Of a stretch of DNA of 64,000 nucleotides, positions 1 to 18,407 are shown piece after piece. This stretch comes from Lineus longissimus (taxonomy: Eukaryota > Nemertea > Pilidiophora > Heteronemertea > Lineidae): NCBI RefSeq assembly GCF_910592395.1, contig NC_088313.1:4902501-4966500 (forward strand), read 5' to 3'. Numbering within the stretch: position 1 is the first letter of the stretch; each line of letters opens with the position of its first letter. Both the position numbers and the translations under genes were made by a program. The notes under the pieces are model-generated. The model was not told the origin of the DNA, ran no database searches, and saw only the letters and a program-made list of their open reading frames with translations.

Positions 1-154
1 GTAAAAAAAGTATTTATGGCTTGCTTATATATTTTTGATTTTACTTAAGCTGAAGTGGTCATCAATCAAGACTTACAGCAAAATTCGTCACATACCAACA
101 ATCGGGACAATTTCCTTAGATTTTCAAATTAATCTTAAAATCTTCAAAGAACTA

Positions 155-290
155 CAGTGGACCCCCTTAGCAGACACCTCTCTATTAAGGACACTAGTTT
201 TGGTCCCAAATTGGGTCTTTGCATTCAATTTGACCTCTCTAATCAGGACACTTCTCTATTAAGGGTGTCCTTAATAGAGAGGTTCTACTG
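155..290. mobile_element. Pogo-like MITE, copy 1
   Basis: Non-autonomous element with inverted ends (CAGTGGACCCCCTTAGCAGA and, reverse-complemented, CAGTAGAACCTCTCTATT), flanked by TA at 153-154 and 291-292. Inner copies of ACACCTCTCTATTAAGG repeat in both orientations. TA duplication and CAGT ends are typical of the Tc1/mariner/pogo superfamily. No coding capacity. Confidence 0.85.
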
Positions 291-403
291 TATCTTAAAA
301 CCAAACCACAACCAGGTCACCCAAGGACAGTCACTTAATCGAAACTTTGAATAACTATGAACCAGAAAATATCCACTGCGCAAAAAAGTAATGAAACATT
401 TCA

Positions 404-517
<114 letters not shown>

Positions 518-747
518 TTAACTTGTTGTTGTTAATCAAGTTGTACATTGAAACACTATGGTACTCAGATCTTTGTTACTGTCAGCTCCACTTTGCCATA
601 ACTTTTTTTCCGAATGGCTTTTAGCGACTTTTGAATCTGCACTCTTCAACTTCTTTCCTGACTGTTATTCTTTTTACCTTCTTTCCTCAAATAAGAGTTT
701 CATTTTTCTTCCACAATACAACGTCAGTAGCATTTTTGTCATATTCA

Positions 748-1219
748 TTGTTGATGCAAGAGTTGTGAGTTTGGTTGCAAAGTTTGACCATATTTCCTGT
801 ATACTGGTTCACCTGCACTGGCTACCAGTCAAGCTCAGGATCCAGTGCATGATTCTGCTCTTGGACTGAGTTCAAGTGCTTGACTGGGGAGGCTCCAGGA
901 TATCTCAGATCCATGATTCAGTTAAGAATGATCAATCGCCAAAGCCTTAGATCAGGATCTGCGATGTTCCTAGAGGTTCCTCGGTTCAAGTATCAGACTC
1001 TTGGTGGTCGTTCCTTTGCGGTAGCTGCTTCAAAACTGTGGAACCAGCTGCCGCAAAAGCTCCGTAACATTGATTCCCTCCAGACTTTCAAGTCCCTCCT
1101 AAAGGCCCACCTTTTTGCAGTTGCCTTTGGGGAAAAAGCACTGCAGAATACCCACTCGCTGAGTAATTGGAGCGCTTTACAAATGCCAACATTGATTGAT
1201 TGATTGATTGATTGACTGA
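748..1219 (+). pseudogene. 5'-truncated LINE: C-terminal tail of a non-LTR reverse transcriptase
   Basis: Translated fragments read KFDHISCILVHLHWLPVKLR, GEAPGYLR, GGRSFAVAASKLWNQLPQ and TFKSLLKAHLF. This is the C-terminal signature of Jockey/CR1/L2-type reverse transcriptases (LHWLPV, APxYL, R.FxVAAPKLWNxLP, FKxxLKTHLF). A stop and a one-base frame change break it near 870. The catalytic part of the polymerase and the endonuclease are absent. The 3' end carries GAGCGCTTTACAAATG followed by a (TTGA)n tail at 1190-1219, typical of these LINEs. Dead copy. Confidence 0.85.
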
Positions 1220-2564
1220 TGTTGTTCAGTATTTACTAACCACAGGATAACTATCAAGGTCAGATAGGAAAATGGAAAAATGTCGTTGTTTTGCCTCCCT
1301 TGCCAGTCTTTCAGCAACATCTTGGGCAGTGCCTGTCTGGCTACCATAAAGAATCACTACCTTTCGTTCATCCATCCTGCTGTCAATGGCGACAGTGTTT
1401 TGCCGTTACAGATTCCAAGAAGATTTCTGGAAGTGATGGTACATTGTATATATTAATTAGTATTAGGAAGGGACATGAAAGTAATGGCGTAGGGCCTATA
1501 CTAATTAAACGGCTGATTTAGGGGGTGGCTTTTGAGGTGTCCGCCCCCTTTTGGAGAGGAATGATTTTTAAGGGTGCCTCTCCCTAACAATTACAAGCCA
1601 ACTTTTTTGCCCAAAGATACCTGGAAATTGCAAGGCGCACAGAGAGAATAAATAACACATTCAATACTGGAGTGCCTACTGGAGCACATATTTGACCATA
1701 GACAGCAAATTGATTTTGTCAGCACAACAGTCAACACGACACAGCTTGGATTCGAAATGTCACACCGTCCATGGGCAGAGCTGTTTAACAATACAATATA
1801 ATCGTGTTTACCATCCAAGACGATGTTTTTCATCATGTTGTCCAATAATGAGATGACGTAATCTGCACGTCACGTATAACCTTTCTTAAAAATTAACAGC
1901 ATATGTCCGACAATAAATACTGCAGATACACACACATCTCTCTATCCGGAATTCGGTAACAAAATTACTGACCGAAAAAACCCTTCTAATGCAGAAATGG
2001 CACCAAAACAATAATTACTGTCAAGCTTCTTTACATCTCTTTCTTAGTTCTGATTGATATATATTGTCTATTTGATGACAGATGATTGAAATTTGATGAT
2101 ATTAGTGATTTTATGGTGAGAGAGTCATTCCCTTTCGTAAGACGATTGGGGAATAGAGGGCGCTGAAAATGAACTTCCGGTTTATTGATAAAGGACAGAT
2201 TTCCTGATCGTTTCTTCACGAATAGTCGAAAATGACACCTCAAAATACATTCTAAAGTACACACGTTGATGCAGAAGGTATCATTAGAGTATACTGCAGT
2301 ATTTTCAGTAGTAATTAGCTCTCAGATGTGCAGAAGTTGTGAAATTCGACACCTCTATCTGGTGATGTTTTTGGACCTTTGTACTTGTCACATACATTAG
2401 GCCTGTACAGTTATACATACAGTGTATCACACACACACATGACATACACATCATGTGTGTGTGACATGTCATCATGTCACACATGAAATGTATGCAGTGG
2501 CCAATTGTATTGACGATTTTGAAGAAGTTTGTTTTGGCGCAGCCATGCGTTCCACCTTGAACAA
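1220..2564. other. No gene seen (upstream of PCGF)
   Basis: No coding-like reading on either strand. A CA/TG-rich stretch at 2430-2470 and a CTCF-core-like motif at 2152 are the only notable items. A non-coding first exon and promoter of the PCGF gene may lie here or in 2660-2960, but I cannot place them. Confidence 0.6.
2152..2164 (+). promoter_or_regulatory. CTCF-core-like motif upstream of PCGF
   Basis: AATAGAGGGCGCT matches the central part of the bilaterian CTCF motif. Single motif by eye, so weak evidence. It lies 0.8 kb before the first coding exon. Confidence 0.25.
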
Positions 2565-2660
2565 AGGATTGCCGTGTCTCTAAGTATTGTCCGAAGTCGA
2601 CTTGGGGTAGGCCTAGGCCTTCTGAGTGTGCGTCTTCTTCGAAGAGACCTAGGCTATTCA
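2565..2660. repeat. Fragment related to the core of MITE family C
   Basis: Shares GCCGTGT, ATTGTCCGAAGTCG, TAGGCCTTC, TGAGTGTGCG and CTTCTTCGAA in order with 62363-62480. No TTAAAGGG ends are visible here. It lies about 0.3 kb upstream of PCGF exon 1. Confidence 0.55.
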
Positions 2661-2891
2661 TGCATGTCGCTGTCATCTAAACCATCAGACCTAGTTAGCT
2701 GGAGAAAAAGTTGTGAGTTTCCTTCCTCAATCAACTCACGGGCAAAACTCGGCACCTCGCAACCAGAGGTCACGGAATTCTGATTTGTGAACTGAATGTG
2801 AGGGTACATTTGTCACCCACCCGTCTACCAAGTACTATTTTTTGTACAACTTGTTAATGTTGGTTATTATGGATGACCACATAGAAAATGA

Positions 2892-8563
<5,672 letters not shown>

Positions 8564-8729
8564 GAGTAAATTCCTTTTTACTGAATTTTCCATGTTTTTA
8601 AAAATTGTGTATACATTGTACATGTGCATTGTATAATGTAGTAGCGTCACATGTAGGCCTGTTATGTAGCAAGTGCTAAGACTTACACTGATTGTTTTAT
8701 ATTTTCTGCTAATTGACAAATTGACTGTA

Positions 8730-8912
8730 CAGTAGAACCTCTCTATTAAAGACACCCTTTGGACTGACCATATCTGCCCGTGACAAAGAGATGTCCTGAT
8801 TACAGAGTCAGAGTCAATTCGAATGGAAATGACCTGTTTGGGAATAAAACCAGTGTTCTTGATAAAAAGGGTGTCCTTAATAGAGAGGTGTCCGCTAACA
8901 GAGTTTCTACTG
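8730..8912. mobile_element. Pogo-like MITE, copy 4 (downstream of PCGF stop)
   Basis: 183 bp in the opposite orientation to copy 3, with TA at 8728-8729 and 8913-8914. It lies 167 bp after the PCGF stop and contains ATTAAA (8745-8750) and AATAAA (8843-8848), so it may supply the gene's poly(A) signal. Confidence 0.9.
8843..8848 (+). promoter_or_regulatory. PCGF3: Candidate PCGF poly(A) signal inside a MITE
   Basis: AATAAA, 280 bp after the stop codon and within the pogo-like MITE at 8730-8912. The variant ATTAAA at 8745-8750 lies in the same MITE. No AATAAA occurs between the stop and the MITE. Confidence 0.35.
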
Positions 8913-8914
8913 TA

Positions 8915-10050
8915 TGTTATATATATATGTTGGACGGATATCAGAACCTGAGGTCATCCAAATGATTACTATTGTTTAAAGAAAAGCTTTTTTTTGAGGC
9001 GCACTGTAATGTATGCGTTGACACTCACATCTTTGTGCACATTGGTGAGAAAATCCAATGATACGGACCACAGTGTCGAGGATCCCTGTGCGTCCTCAAG
9101 TTTCAAGTTCACCAAAAAGAAAGCTTATAAACAACACTAAAGAGCATTGTCTGGAGATCATGTACTTCTTAGCAATGTCAATGCAATCGTAGCAGCATGG
9201 TTTTGTGAGCCTGTGGCCAAGTGATTGGTGGGAGATGGCTCTGTCATCAGACCTTCTATTTTACCATGATTATTGTAAACATTGTATGCTGACAAATCAG
9301 GATGTTGACCAAATCAAGGGGAGGAGGTGATACTTATTTTCGTTTTTAACCTGGTTTACAGCTTACTGCAAGCTGTAGAATGGGAAATATTTTAGAAATT
9401 GTGAGGACGGCCACATCCTTTCAAGTTCCTATAGAACCTCCATGCCAACACGTGTCTCCCATGGTAGACATTTTATGTGAAGAAAGAATGTTTTTTATTT
9501 TGTTGGTCATGTAATTTGTCCTTCTGAATCATGTGATTGAATACAATAATTGTTTTACGAATCAATGTTTTTCCTTTAGAAATCTTTTGGCTACTTTGTG
9601 GATTTTAATCTGTTTGGCAGAAAAATTATGTAAAATTTTGTAACATGATTGGTCATGTTGAAGACGATTCTTGTATTTTGGTAACTTTTGAATCACGTGG
9701 CAAGTTAATACTCACTTTCAATCACTGTTAAATTCCTGTAATTTCTACTAAGAAAGAAAATCAAAATTGCATTAAACAACTTTGGCTTGATCAATATATT
9801 TTGACCAAGAATAAGGGGCTGTCCATAAAGTTCACACGCACCAGGACAAGGGAATTGGTACCAGAGTGTACAAGGTGTGTCCAGGTGGGGGGACGGGGGT
9901 CCATCCCTAAGTGTACCATGCGTCTTTGCAGTTGAGAGTTGTCTGTGTCGCTTTCTTGCGATATTGTGTCTGCGCACTGCATACTTTGTGCAGGATTTGA
10001 TTCCAGTTAGTGGCCAGTCAATACCAGGTCAAGTGCGAGTACTGGGACTA
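8915..10050. other. No gene seen
   Basis: AT-rich non-coding sequence after the PCGF gene; no repeat that recurs in the window was recognised. Confidence 0.6.
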
Positions 10051-10267
10051 TTAAAGAGAAAATATAGGCAGCAGCTAGGCAAGATAAAGTTACACAAAGT
10101 CGCCAATAGGGGTCTCTCACATCTCACAGTACGTCGAAATGATTGACGCTTGTACGAGGGATATATTTAAAGCTGAGCCTGACATGACCAAGGGCCCTTA
10201 ATGTGTATACTAGTCACTTGAAGATGGCCAAATTAGCCCCATACTCCTGCGTATAGTCCCCCTTTAA
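10051..10267. mobile_element. TTAA-ended MITE family B, copy 1
   Basis: 217 bp, from TTAAAGAGAAAATATAGGCA to GTATAGTCCCCCTTTAA, with TTAA at both ends. Matches 11481-11702 over its full length (CGCCAATAGGGGTCTCTCA, GAAATGATT, GCTTGTACGAGG, GAAGATGGCCAAAT). No ORF of its own. Confidence 0.85.
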
Positions 10268-11480
10268 AGTGATGCCTGGCAGCAGCTGATCAGCTTTAAA
10301 TTCTGGCATAAAAAGAAACTGTTTCTTATGGCAAGGTGATTGATACAAAGAGTGGAAAGTATGATGACAAAGGTCAAATGCATCAAAATTCTACCGATGT
10401 ACATTGTTGAATGTATGGCTTACTAATGTGTACCAGACAGAGAGTAGGGGAGCTATGGCCATAGGGGGGCAGAAAATCGGTGGTTAGGTGCGTATGTACT
10501 CTATGGACGGCTCAGTGTCTGTAAATGTTGCTGAAACATTGTTTTAAACACTTTGTATGTTACCCAGGGTTATTGTACTTTGAAGGGATCTCTGCAAGAA
10601 CCAGGTAACCAAAATCGCCGCGCTGCTTTGTCTGCACCAATCAGGGAGGCAACGTTCATGCGTCTCCATCCAATGAGGAGCCGCATCAACACTGACGTAA
10701 TTGAAATGTTTTACAATTACTATACAACACTTTGTATCAATGTGTTCGTCATTGTCCTCCATTGACTGAAATCAAAAGTATTACTATACATGGTACATGT
10801 ACAAGTTTTAAGATATTGAAAATGCCCTCAAAAGCAATATGCTGTAAACAGGAGTTTTGCTGAGAGGAAGAACCCAGTAAGTGTAATGATGGAAATGTCA
10901 GTTACTCAAGGCTTCCTCCTATTGGTGCTTTGACCTACAAAACATTCTCCTGGATGTGTTCACTGCTAAATCTGTCGTCCCCCTGTCGATGTCGTCATTG
11001 GTGCCATTTTTTCTTTGGTACGACACAGGAAGTGAAATATCCAAAATATTGGTAAACAAGTTTTTGCAGTGGCCCCTTCAATTGTCCTGTGACTTTCTAT
11101 AATCATCAAAAGAGTCTACTATTGTTTAAACGTTTTTAAATAAACAAAAAATAAGACATATTACTTTGTTTTGTTTTCTCACGCTGCGATGACAATTGTC
11201 CCTTGTCTCAACCAAAGACAGTGTGTCCTACTTCAGCGAAAGGACACCAGTTACAGGGGCTCCATATTTCGGCACATCCCAATATCAGCAATACTCCACC
11301 AAAAATGTAAAGGACATATCATTTGTCTTGTCACAACCAAGTTTCGTTCGTTTGTCCAAGCTATGCTTCATGGAGTCCATCATCACGTCACAAGCAAATT
11401 TCCTCCTTGTGTCCTGCAGTGCTGCAAGATATGGCGGTATGGACTCCATGTCACAGCAAACTATTGGCAGTGCTGTTGGC

Positions 11481-11702
11481 TTAAAGGGACAATATAGGCA
11501 GCAGCTAGACAGGCAAGATAAAGTTACACGAAGTCGCCAATAGGGGTCTCTCATATCTCGCAATACGTCGAAATGATTCACGCTTGTACGAGGAATATAT
11601 TTAGTGCCAAGTCTGACATGACCCAGGGCCCTTACTGTGTATATTTGTCACCTGAAGATGGCCAAATAAGCCCCTCTGCACCTGCCTATAGTCTCCCTTT
11701 AA
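11481..11702. mobile_element. TTAA-ended MITE family B, copy 2
   Basis: 222 bp in the same orientation as the copy 1.4 kb upstream, TTAAAGGGACAATATAGGCA to AGTCTCCCTTTAA. Ends pair as an imperfect inverted repeat. Confidence 0.85.
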
Positions 11703-13883
11703 CATATTAACGGCTCAGTGATGCCACTGGCATAGGCCGTCGAAGACCAAATCACAACGAAATACTGGTAGTGTGGCCGAGTGACAACACGCGGTTTAGG
11801 GACTCTATCGCGTCACGACCAAGTTATCGCAGTGTGGCGTAACACGGCTCAAGAACCCCTATGCAGTCGATTTCGTCATCCTGGTCGTCTTTCCGGCGAC
11901 AGGACGAGGCCGGCCCGGCGTGTATATATATATACATGTACCTTTGGATGCGTGGTGTTACTTTTTACTAACTTATATCCCCTGGAGTGCTATTTAAAAG
12001 ATAGACACTCGCATGATTTACTTTTTTCACCTATTGTCGTCACCAGTCGCGACGTGGGGACAACAATCAATATTAGTATTTCGTTCTGTCTATTTTTACC
12101 ACACTCTTGTAATATTCGATGGAATTTTCATTCAGAACGGCTCATTGATAACTGATATCGACATTCTTTCTTCAGATTTCTATTTTAGGAAGTATGTAAA
12201 GTTTAAAAATTGTCCATGTCCGTATCGTGAATGGGGTCGGTCATCGCTGGCCTAGATTCCACGGGGTTGGTTGCAGTATTTTGACAAGATTTCAATGAAA
12301 GGTTAACCATACTTGCATGAACATTGATCTCTATATCTGCTGACAATTGCATTTTACCGTGATAATAATTGCACAACCCATTTAAGTGGCACAATGGTAG
12401 AGGAAGAATCTGGCTATTTTCTTTTATGATGTAAGCAAATATTACAAAAATCGTGTTTTGAATCACGACTTGATGCTCAGAAATTGGCGTGGCAGAAATT
12501 AGTGTGGTAATTACTTCCAAGTGTCTTCGATATTGAGTTGGCCTGCGCATGCTTATTAAGAACAGCTTAAATTGTTACCTGTATGAATGAGAGACTTCTC
12601 AATATTCTGTAAGCCCAACGGTTCATAACTCGTGAGATTATGTGACACAGGTGTAGAAGTTGGAAATGTCCTTGGGTAGAATGTCCGGTCAAAAAAGGAT
12701 TCTATTATGGTCTTTAATCTCTGAACTATTGACGGTCATGGCATCAGTAAAACCATATACCACAATCCGTCCGAATACAATGGGACCGGACACTTTTTCC
12801 AGGGGTCATTTTCTACCTCTACACCGGCAAGCACATTTATAAATGGGACAACGCAAAATCTCAAATCGGTTGATAGGATTTTTGGTCTTTGTGAAAACAA
12901 ACTCTTCAAATCATGAAATATAGGTTTGTAGGAAATCAGGTTCTTTGAACAAAATTGATCCTTAGAAAATGAATGTACTACAAAGCTAATGCCTTTCTGT
13001 GCAATGAAAGTCCCAGTGATTGAACTGGTGAGCAATCAGTGAGTCGTTGAACTGAGAGAAAGAGGCTTAGCCTATTAGAGCGGATAAACAATTAATTCAA
13101 ATATATACTTTGATTTAGATGTCAAATCTAGGTAAGACCGGAATATCGGGACCCAAGGAGAGCGATACACTGTCAAAGTTGATATTTCCAGGTCTTGTAG
13201 GACATCGATTTTTGTTTGGTTGCTTGATGATGTTAAGACAGCGCGGGTGCGGCTAGACATAAACATGCGTAGCCACGCTCGATCAGCCGCGCTCTTCGCC
13301 ATCCTATCCAGTGTTTCAAAGAATTCAATAACAAAATTATCCATCAGTTTCAAGATTCGAGTTTTTTAACTCTTGATCAAAGCATGAGTAGATATCTCTT
13401 TTTCTCTCAGCATCCTCCAGCTCAAACACAAGATGCGGAGGCGTCTGCCGTGATAGAAATAAACGTAAAGGTGTCTTCAGAATCAGGCTAATTCAGTCGC
13501 AGCCGCTTGAGGCGTCAAAGCAACTGCCACGCTATAGTCAAACCAATCTTCCGTAATTAACCATGCTCTTGTTGGCCGTGTTCCATGAATTTGAATTATA
13601 TTCTATACTAGAACGTTAATTGGATCAAACGCCTGGAAATGAAACGTATTTACGGTTGGCGATAGTCGGGGATATGGTGACGCTTTTAAACACAAGACTT
13701 AGGCCTACACATATATTTTGTCGCTCGAAATTGATTGATTGATTCTGCATGGAACGTGTGGGCAGAGGCGAATTGCCGATTTATTGTGATAATACGGTGT
13801 GATAATGTGATATACATGTACATGTAAACAATTTCTGTAGGAGAAAACTGAAGCCACCAGAAAGTGAACTGCTGGTACCAGGG

Positions 13884-14279
13884 TTGGGCAACATTTGGTC
13901 TTGCCCGTTGGTACCGACGTTGGTACCAGCGTTGGTATACCAGCGGACCCATGTTGTCAAGCAGTTCCAACACTTGCAAGCACTTCCAAGTCCTGGTTTT
14001 CGCGTTCATTCCGGCCTGAACACGAGACGATTGAAAGATTCAAAAGAGAATCTCAGTAAGAATATTTCCAATCTCGATTTTAGAATGAACGAATTGATTT
14101 GCCGTTATGATAAACACCAGTTTGTGATGGCGAAGTCCTACGAGCCATACAAAAGCGTCTTGCGACAGAAGACTACAACTTTACAGTTTAAAGAAGAAAG
14201 CATCCACTGCATGCGTAGAGATACATTTGCACATTTGCAACGAGAAAATATAAAAATGTTATCGCGCTTTCATCGCTAA
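13884..14279 (+). other. Longest unexplained ORF (131 codons)
   Basis: Opens in a run of GTTGGTACC units (13905-13940) and continues as a basic, Lys/Arg-rich reading (LSKNISNLDFRMNELI, RRDTFAHLQRENIKML) ending RFHR-stop. No family, no splice context and no homologous copy in the window. It may be chance. Confidence 0.15.
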
Positions 14280-15293
14280 AAGGTATTTTCATGTTGATCA
14301 ATTAGCGGTATATCTTCGGCAACTGTCACAGCCGGCGTTCCCGGAACCTTTTTTCTTTCGACCTGGCGAATACATGTACAGATACATTGCTTTTCGAGTG
14401 AAAGCTGGCGAAGCGAACTGCATGGGCGATCCTGTCGATGAACTATTGGGGTGGTAAATTAGGACCTCGGGATTAGGAGTCTGATCCGTCTATTAGCTAT
14501 ATAGGGTTACGACCTCATACCCTCATTGGCTGACAGAGGCTTATTTCCCAATGGGCATGGCAAGTGGAATGTTCGCCCGAATTTTGGTATCAATGGCAAT
14601 CGATATGACTCGTCCTTTTAATATTGTAGGCCTATAGTCAGCCGCGAAATGTTGATTAAGACACCGCAGTTTCCGCTACCAGATTCCGCCAAATCGTCAC
14701 GACTACGACAGGCTGGGCGGACGAGTTTCACGTAAATCATTGTCGAACATGGCAGTCCCAGACAGAAAACGGACCTGAAACCGATACGTACATCGTATTA
14801 TGTCAAATAACACAGACGTATTTACCTTGTAAACCGCCACATAGCAAAAACTAACATGGTATTGGTAGTTAAAAAAGACGCGTCAGTAAAAAGGACAAAG
14901 GTGGTTAAAAAAAGATTCGACAAGGAAAATTGAATTTCTGCTTCACCGCTTTCGTAGAGCTTTCGGGAAATCAAAAAAACACACGTTAGCTATTTTTTAT
15001 ATCCAAACTCAACTCAATTATTTTAATGCTAATTTTCGGAATGAAGGAAAATATGTTGGAAAGAAAATAATGGTATCATCAGTGTTGCAAACAGCCTTTA
15101 CCAATTTCAATTGAACACGCCCAGGCTAATCTCCGAACTGACATTGCAATGTTTGATATATGGAGAGGCGGAGTAAATCGAAGAAAACTGGTTACATACG
15201 AGGATGGCGTATTCCCCGTACACCCTGGAGGCAATGGATGCGGGGCCAGTATCGCAGTGGATTCTCATACATGATGTTGCGTGTCCATGATGA

Positions 15294-16091
15294 ACAGTCC
15301 TACCAGAAAGTAAATGTCCACAGGTTTTTTGATATCAGAGATAGGATAAGATAATTGAATGCGGTTTTCAGCAGAGAATGGTATATTTAGTTGGTCATGT
15401 ATCTGTTGTATTTGGACCCAACTAATCCTGTCTCTTCATTTAATGTAACAGGCAATTTAAAAAATGTCCAAAAGATAACTTTTTTATTTTATTTTATTTT
15501 CGTTTATTTTCAAAATGTATGTATGTATGAACTATGATGCAACAAAGGTTTTCTGCTTTCATTACTAGAAAATTCCTCCTAAATTCTTTCATTTTGAAAA
15601 TTAGTTTTAGATCGCAACAGGTGATTGTTTTTTTCAGACAGCTGGTGACCTTTGAGAACACCCCGCATAGTAATAGCGATGCAGTCAGTCAGGGTCTTTA
15701 TGGCCAACTCAGCTCATACATGAAGGATTGAGGGTCTTTATCAAAGGTTATGGAAGAGATTAAAAAATAACATAAAAATCCTGAACAGAAATGTGCATTT
15801 GTCATGACTATCGAACACACTCTATGGAATTGCAAGTGCCAAAAAATGATGGTGATAAAGCACAGTTCATGGGCTCATTTGAATATTTGAAAAGGCACAT
15901 GAAATAATTTTTTTTGGATTTTTGGACCTTTTTTGAAATGTTTGTTACATAATGAAGGGATGGAATTAGGTGCATCCAAATAAAACAGATATATGACCAA
16001 CTATACTCTGTTAAAAACCGCATTCAAATAACTTATTTTATCTCTACGATATTTAAAAAAACGGTCGACATTTACTTTCTGGTAGGACTGT
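15294..16091. mobile_element. Inverted-repeat element (~798 bp, ~190-bp arms)
   Basis: The left arm 15294-15490 and right arm 15890-16091 pair in inverted orientation: ACAGTCCTACCAGAAAGTAA, TTGAATGCGGTTTT, AGTTGGTCAT, ATCTGTTGTATTTGGA and CTTCATTTAATGTAAC versus close variants. The ~400-bp spacer has no recognisable protein. Target duplication not clear. Confidence 0.8.
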
Positions 16092-17505
16092 ACATGTGAC
16101 CTGCTCCTGGTGTAGAAGAAGAAAATGTCCCCCTAGAAAACGTAGTGGGCCCTATTGTACTCTGGCGGATTAGGGTACATGTACATGTATAATGGGGTTC
16201 CAGACGAGACGTGTTTAAAATAACGTTGGTGAAGAAATCAAAAATTGTGTCTGAACAATTTTCCCCTTCATTCGTTATAAAAAGTGTTTTTCTTCTAAAT
16301 TTGAAATTACACTACATTGTTTCAAGAATCAAAATAAAAAGTATTCTTCATTAATTCTTCAGATTCATCACGCTGTAAGAGTGAAGAAACTTGCCAAAAC
16401 TGTCGAAAGTCTGGACATTTTTAGTCACCGCATGCTAGGGGAATCACTGTCTTTCCAGTGACCTTAATAGCAGTTAAAATGATCCGGATGATACGGCAAG
16501 CATGGATAGGCAGAGATACTTTATAGGCGTCAACAAGACCCGCCTTCTCACAAACAACCCTTATTGATCGAGATCTCCAAATCATTGAACACTTGGGAAC
16601 CTTGGTTAGCTATAGAGTGGACCTCCTCGCACAATGAAATAAATAGAAATGGTGTAAACAGGTCATCCTTTGTGATATATAGTTTCGCATAGTTATATAC
16701 GGGAATAGAAAGACCTACCGGAGCTCCTCTCTCCGATATATTGGACGCGACAGTCTACTGCCTGGCTCTGTCACCTGCAGTTATTGACAACGTGCTTTCG
16801 TGAAAGTACGAGTTCTCTTTTGGATTTTACTTCCAGTTCGGGTAGAAAGGTAGGAGGTTCTTCGACACCTCGATTTTCATTGTAGATGCTTACTTTTAGA
16901 TAGTTTGATGTTCTTCTAGATAGTTCTTTTGACTTCTTTTTTTATATGTTACTTGCCACTTATTCATTGTTGTATATTTCATCGACGACTGATTGTGACA
17001 ATAGATTCCTATGTCTGTGCGACAATTTGGATTGTACATAATTGCGACTGATGCGAGTGTTTCGCTCGTAACAAGGATATTTGGTGAAAGGAAATTATAA
17101 TCGAGAATTCCTCGGCGCTGTATTTTTTTTCGCGCGATTCATAATCAATAATATTACTTTGTAATCAGTAATCCTAATCTTTTTCTTCTACTTTGGTTTC
17201 TCTGGTTGAACTTCGCCATCCCTGCTGTCGACAGATTGGTTGGTTGGCAGAAATTTAACGAACTGGAATACGTGTAAAATTGTTTCGCTAACGTTGCTTT
17301 TTCGAAAAATGTCCAGTAATCGTATATGCATTCTTGATGACATCTTATTTGTTTTAGGTTGTCAATTGGTCCTTGGTTTTGATTATTTAGCCCTGATTAC
17401 AAATGAAGACAGGTAATCGATTAATAATTGACTTCTCAGTGTTAGGTATACATGTTCACGTAGGCCTATTTGCTTTTAAAACGAATGTTTAATGAAAATG
17501 TCTTG
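16092..17505. other. No gene seen
   Basis: AT-rich non-coding sequence with no repeated unit that recurs elsewhere in the window. Confidence 0.6.
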
Positions 17506-18358
17506 GTCAAGGTTAGTGATTTCTACATGTACTTCGAGTTTGTTTACTTTTAACAAAATTTGATAATGGTTGCTTTACGTTATAACTACTAACTTTCTGC
17601 CCGGGCGTCAAGGCAGCCACCATACCCATACCATGGAAAGTTCCCTTTCCATCCAATGTTATGCGGGACATTCTATGGCAACCGTATTGATATGCCTGTG
17701 TCCACTAGGGCCACCTTCTTGACTGACTTTTTTGGTTAATCAGCCATCTGGCTATGATTTTGATAGCTTCATTGCATTCCTTAAACCCTAAAACCTGGGT
17801 GTAGACACCAAAACCATGGCTCTGGAGTGATTAATAACCAAGATATGCCTTTTTTCATTGTCGCGGCGGCCATTTTGGATTTCTAGTTGACCCAGTCACA
17901 TGACAGTAAATTTGATGGCACCATTGGTTTCTATGACCCCAAAAACATGGGTATAGACACCAAAACATTGGCTGTACAATTGATAATAAGGGAGATATGT
18001 CCATTTTTTGTTAATGGCAGCCATCTTGGACGCCATCTTGAAAAAAAAACGATTTCGGGGGGTCGGACTTTGGTAGACTTTTTATATGTTATTCTCCACC
18101 ATTGATAGGACCAAAAACCGTTGAGAACACTTTTGTTTCAATTTCTTTGGGGTAAGGGGGTATTTTTTCACATATTGACACGACTATTAAGAATTTGTTT
18201 GGTTTTATTGGAATGCACTTTAGACCCACGTCAAGGTTTATAATGATTTCTACATGCACTGCAAGTTTGATTACATTTAACAAAATTTGATAATGGTTGC
18301 TACACGTTAAGCATTTGTTAGGTTTTATTGGAATGCACTTATAGACCCACGTCAAATA
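17506..18358. repeat. Compound local duplications
   Basis: GATTTCTACATG and AACAAAATTTGATAATGG occur at 17517-17570 and again at 18243-18298. The unit 18187-18307 is followed by a partial second copy from 18308 (TTTTATTGGAATGCACTT, AGACCCACGTCAA in both). Inside, GGTGTAGACACCAAAACC...GGCGGCCATTTTGGA (17798-17880) and GGTATAGACACCAAAACA...GGCAGCCATCTTGGA (17949-18030) form a third, ~150-bp, tandem pair. No gene. Confidence 0.65.
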
Positions 18359-18407
18359 TTCGTCGTGTACACACACGTACAACAAAATATACTCATATTT
18401 GTATATA

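Larger units (their letters stand above)
10268..15293. other. No confident gene seen
   Basis: Apart from the MITE at 11481 and the ORF at 13884, only scattered short ORFs with no family resemblance. The overlapping ORFs at 11171-11581 on both strands and 13075-13353 (-) have no recognisable domain. Confidence 0.5.

Noticed and set aside
558-869. A gene of its own (103 codons)
   Set aside because: Its 3' half is the LINE reverse-transcriptase tail in a broken frame; the 5' half has no identity.
13075-13353. Minus-strand 92-codon gene
   Set aside because: Reads plausibly in part (MAKSAADRAWLRMF) but has no family, partner exon or splice site support.
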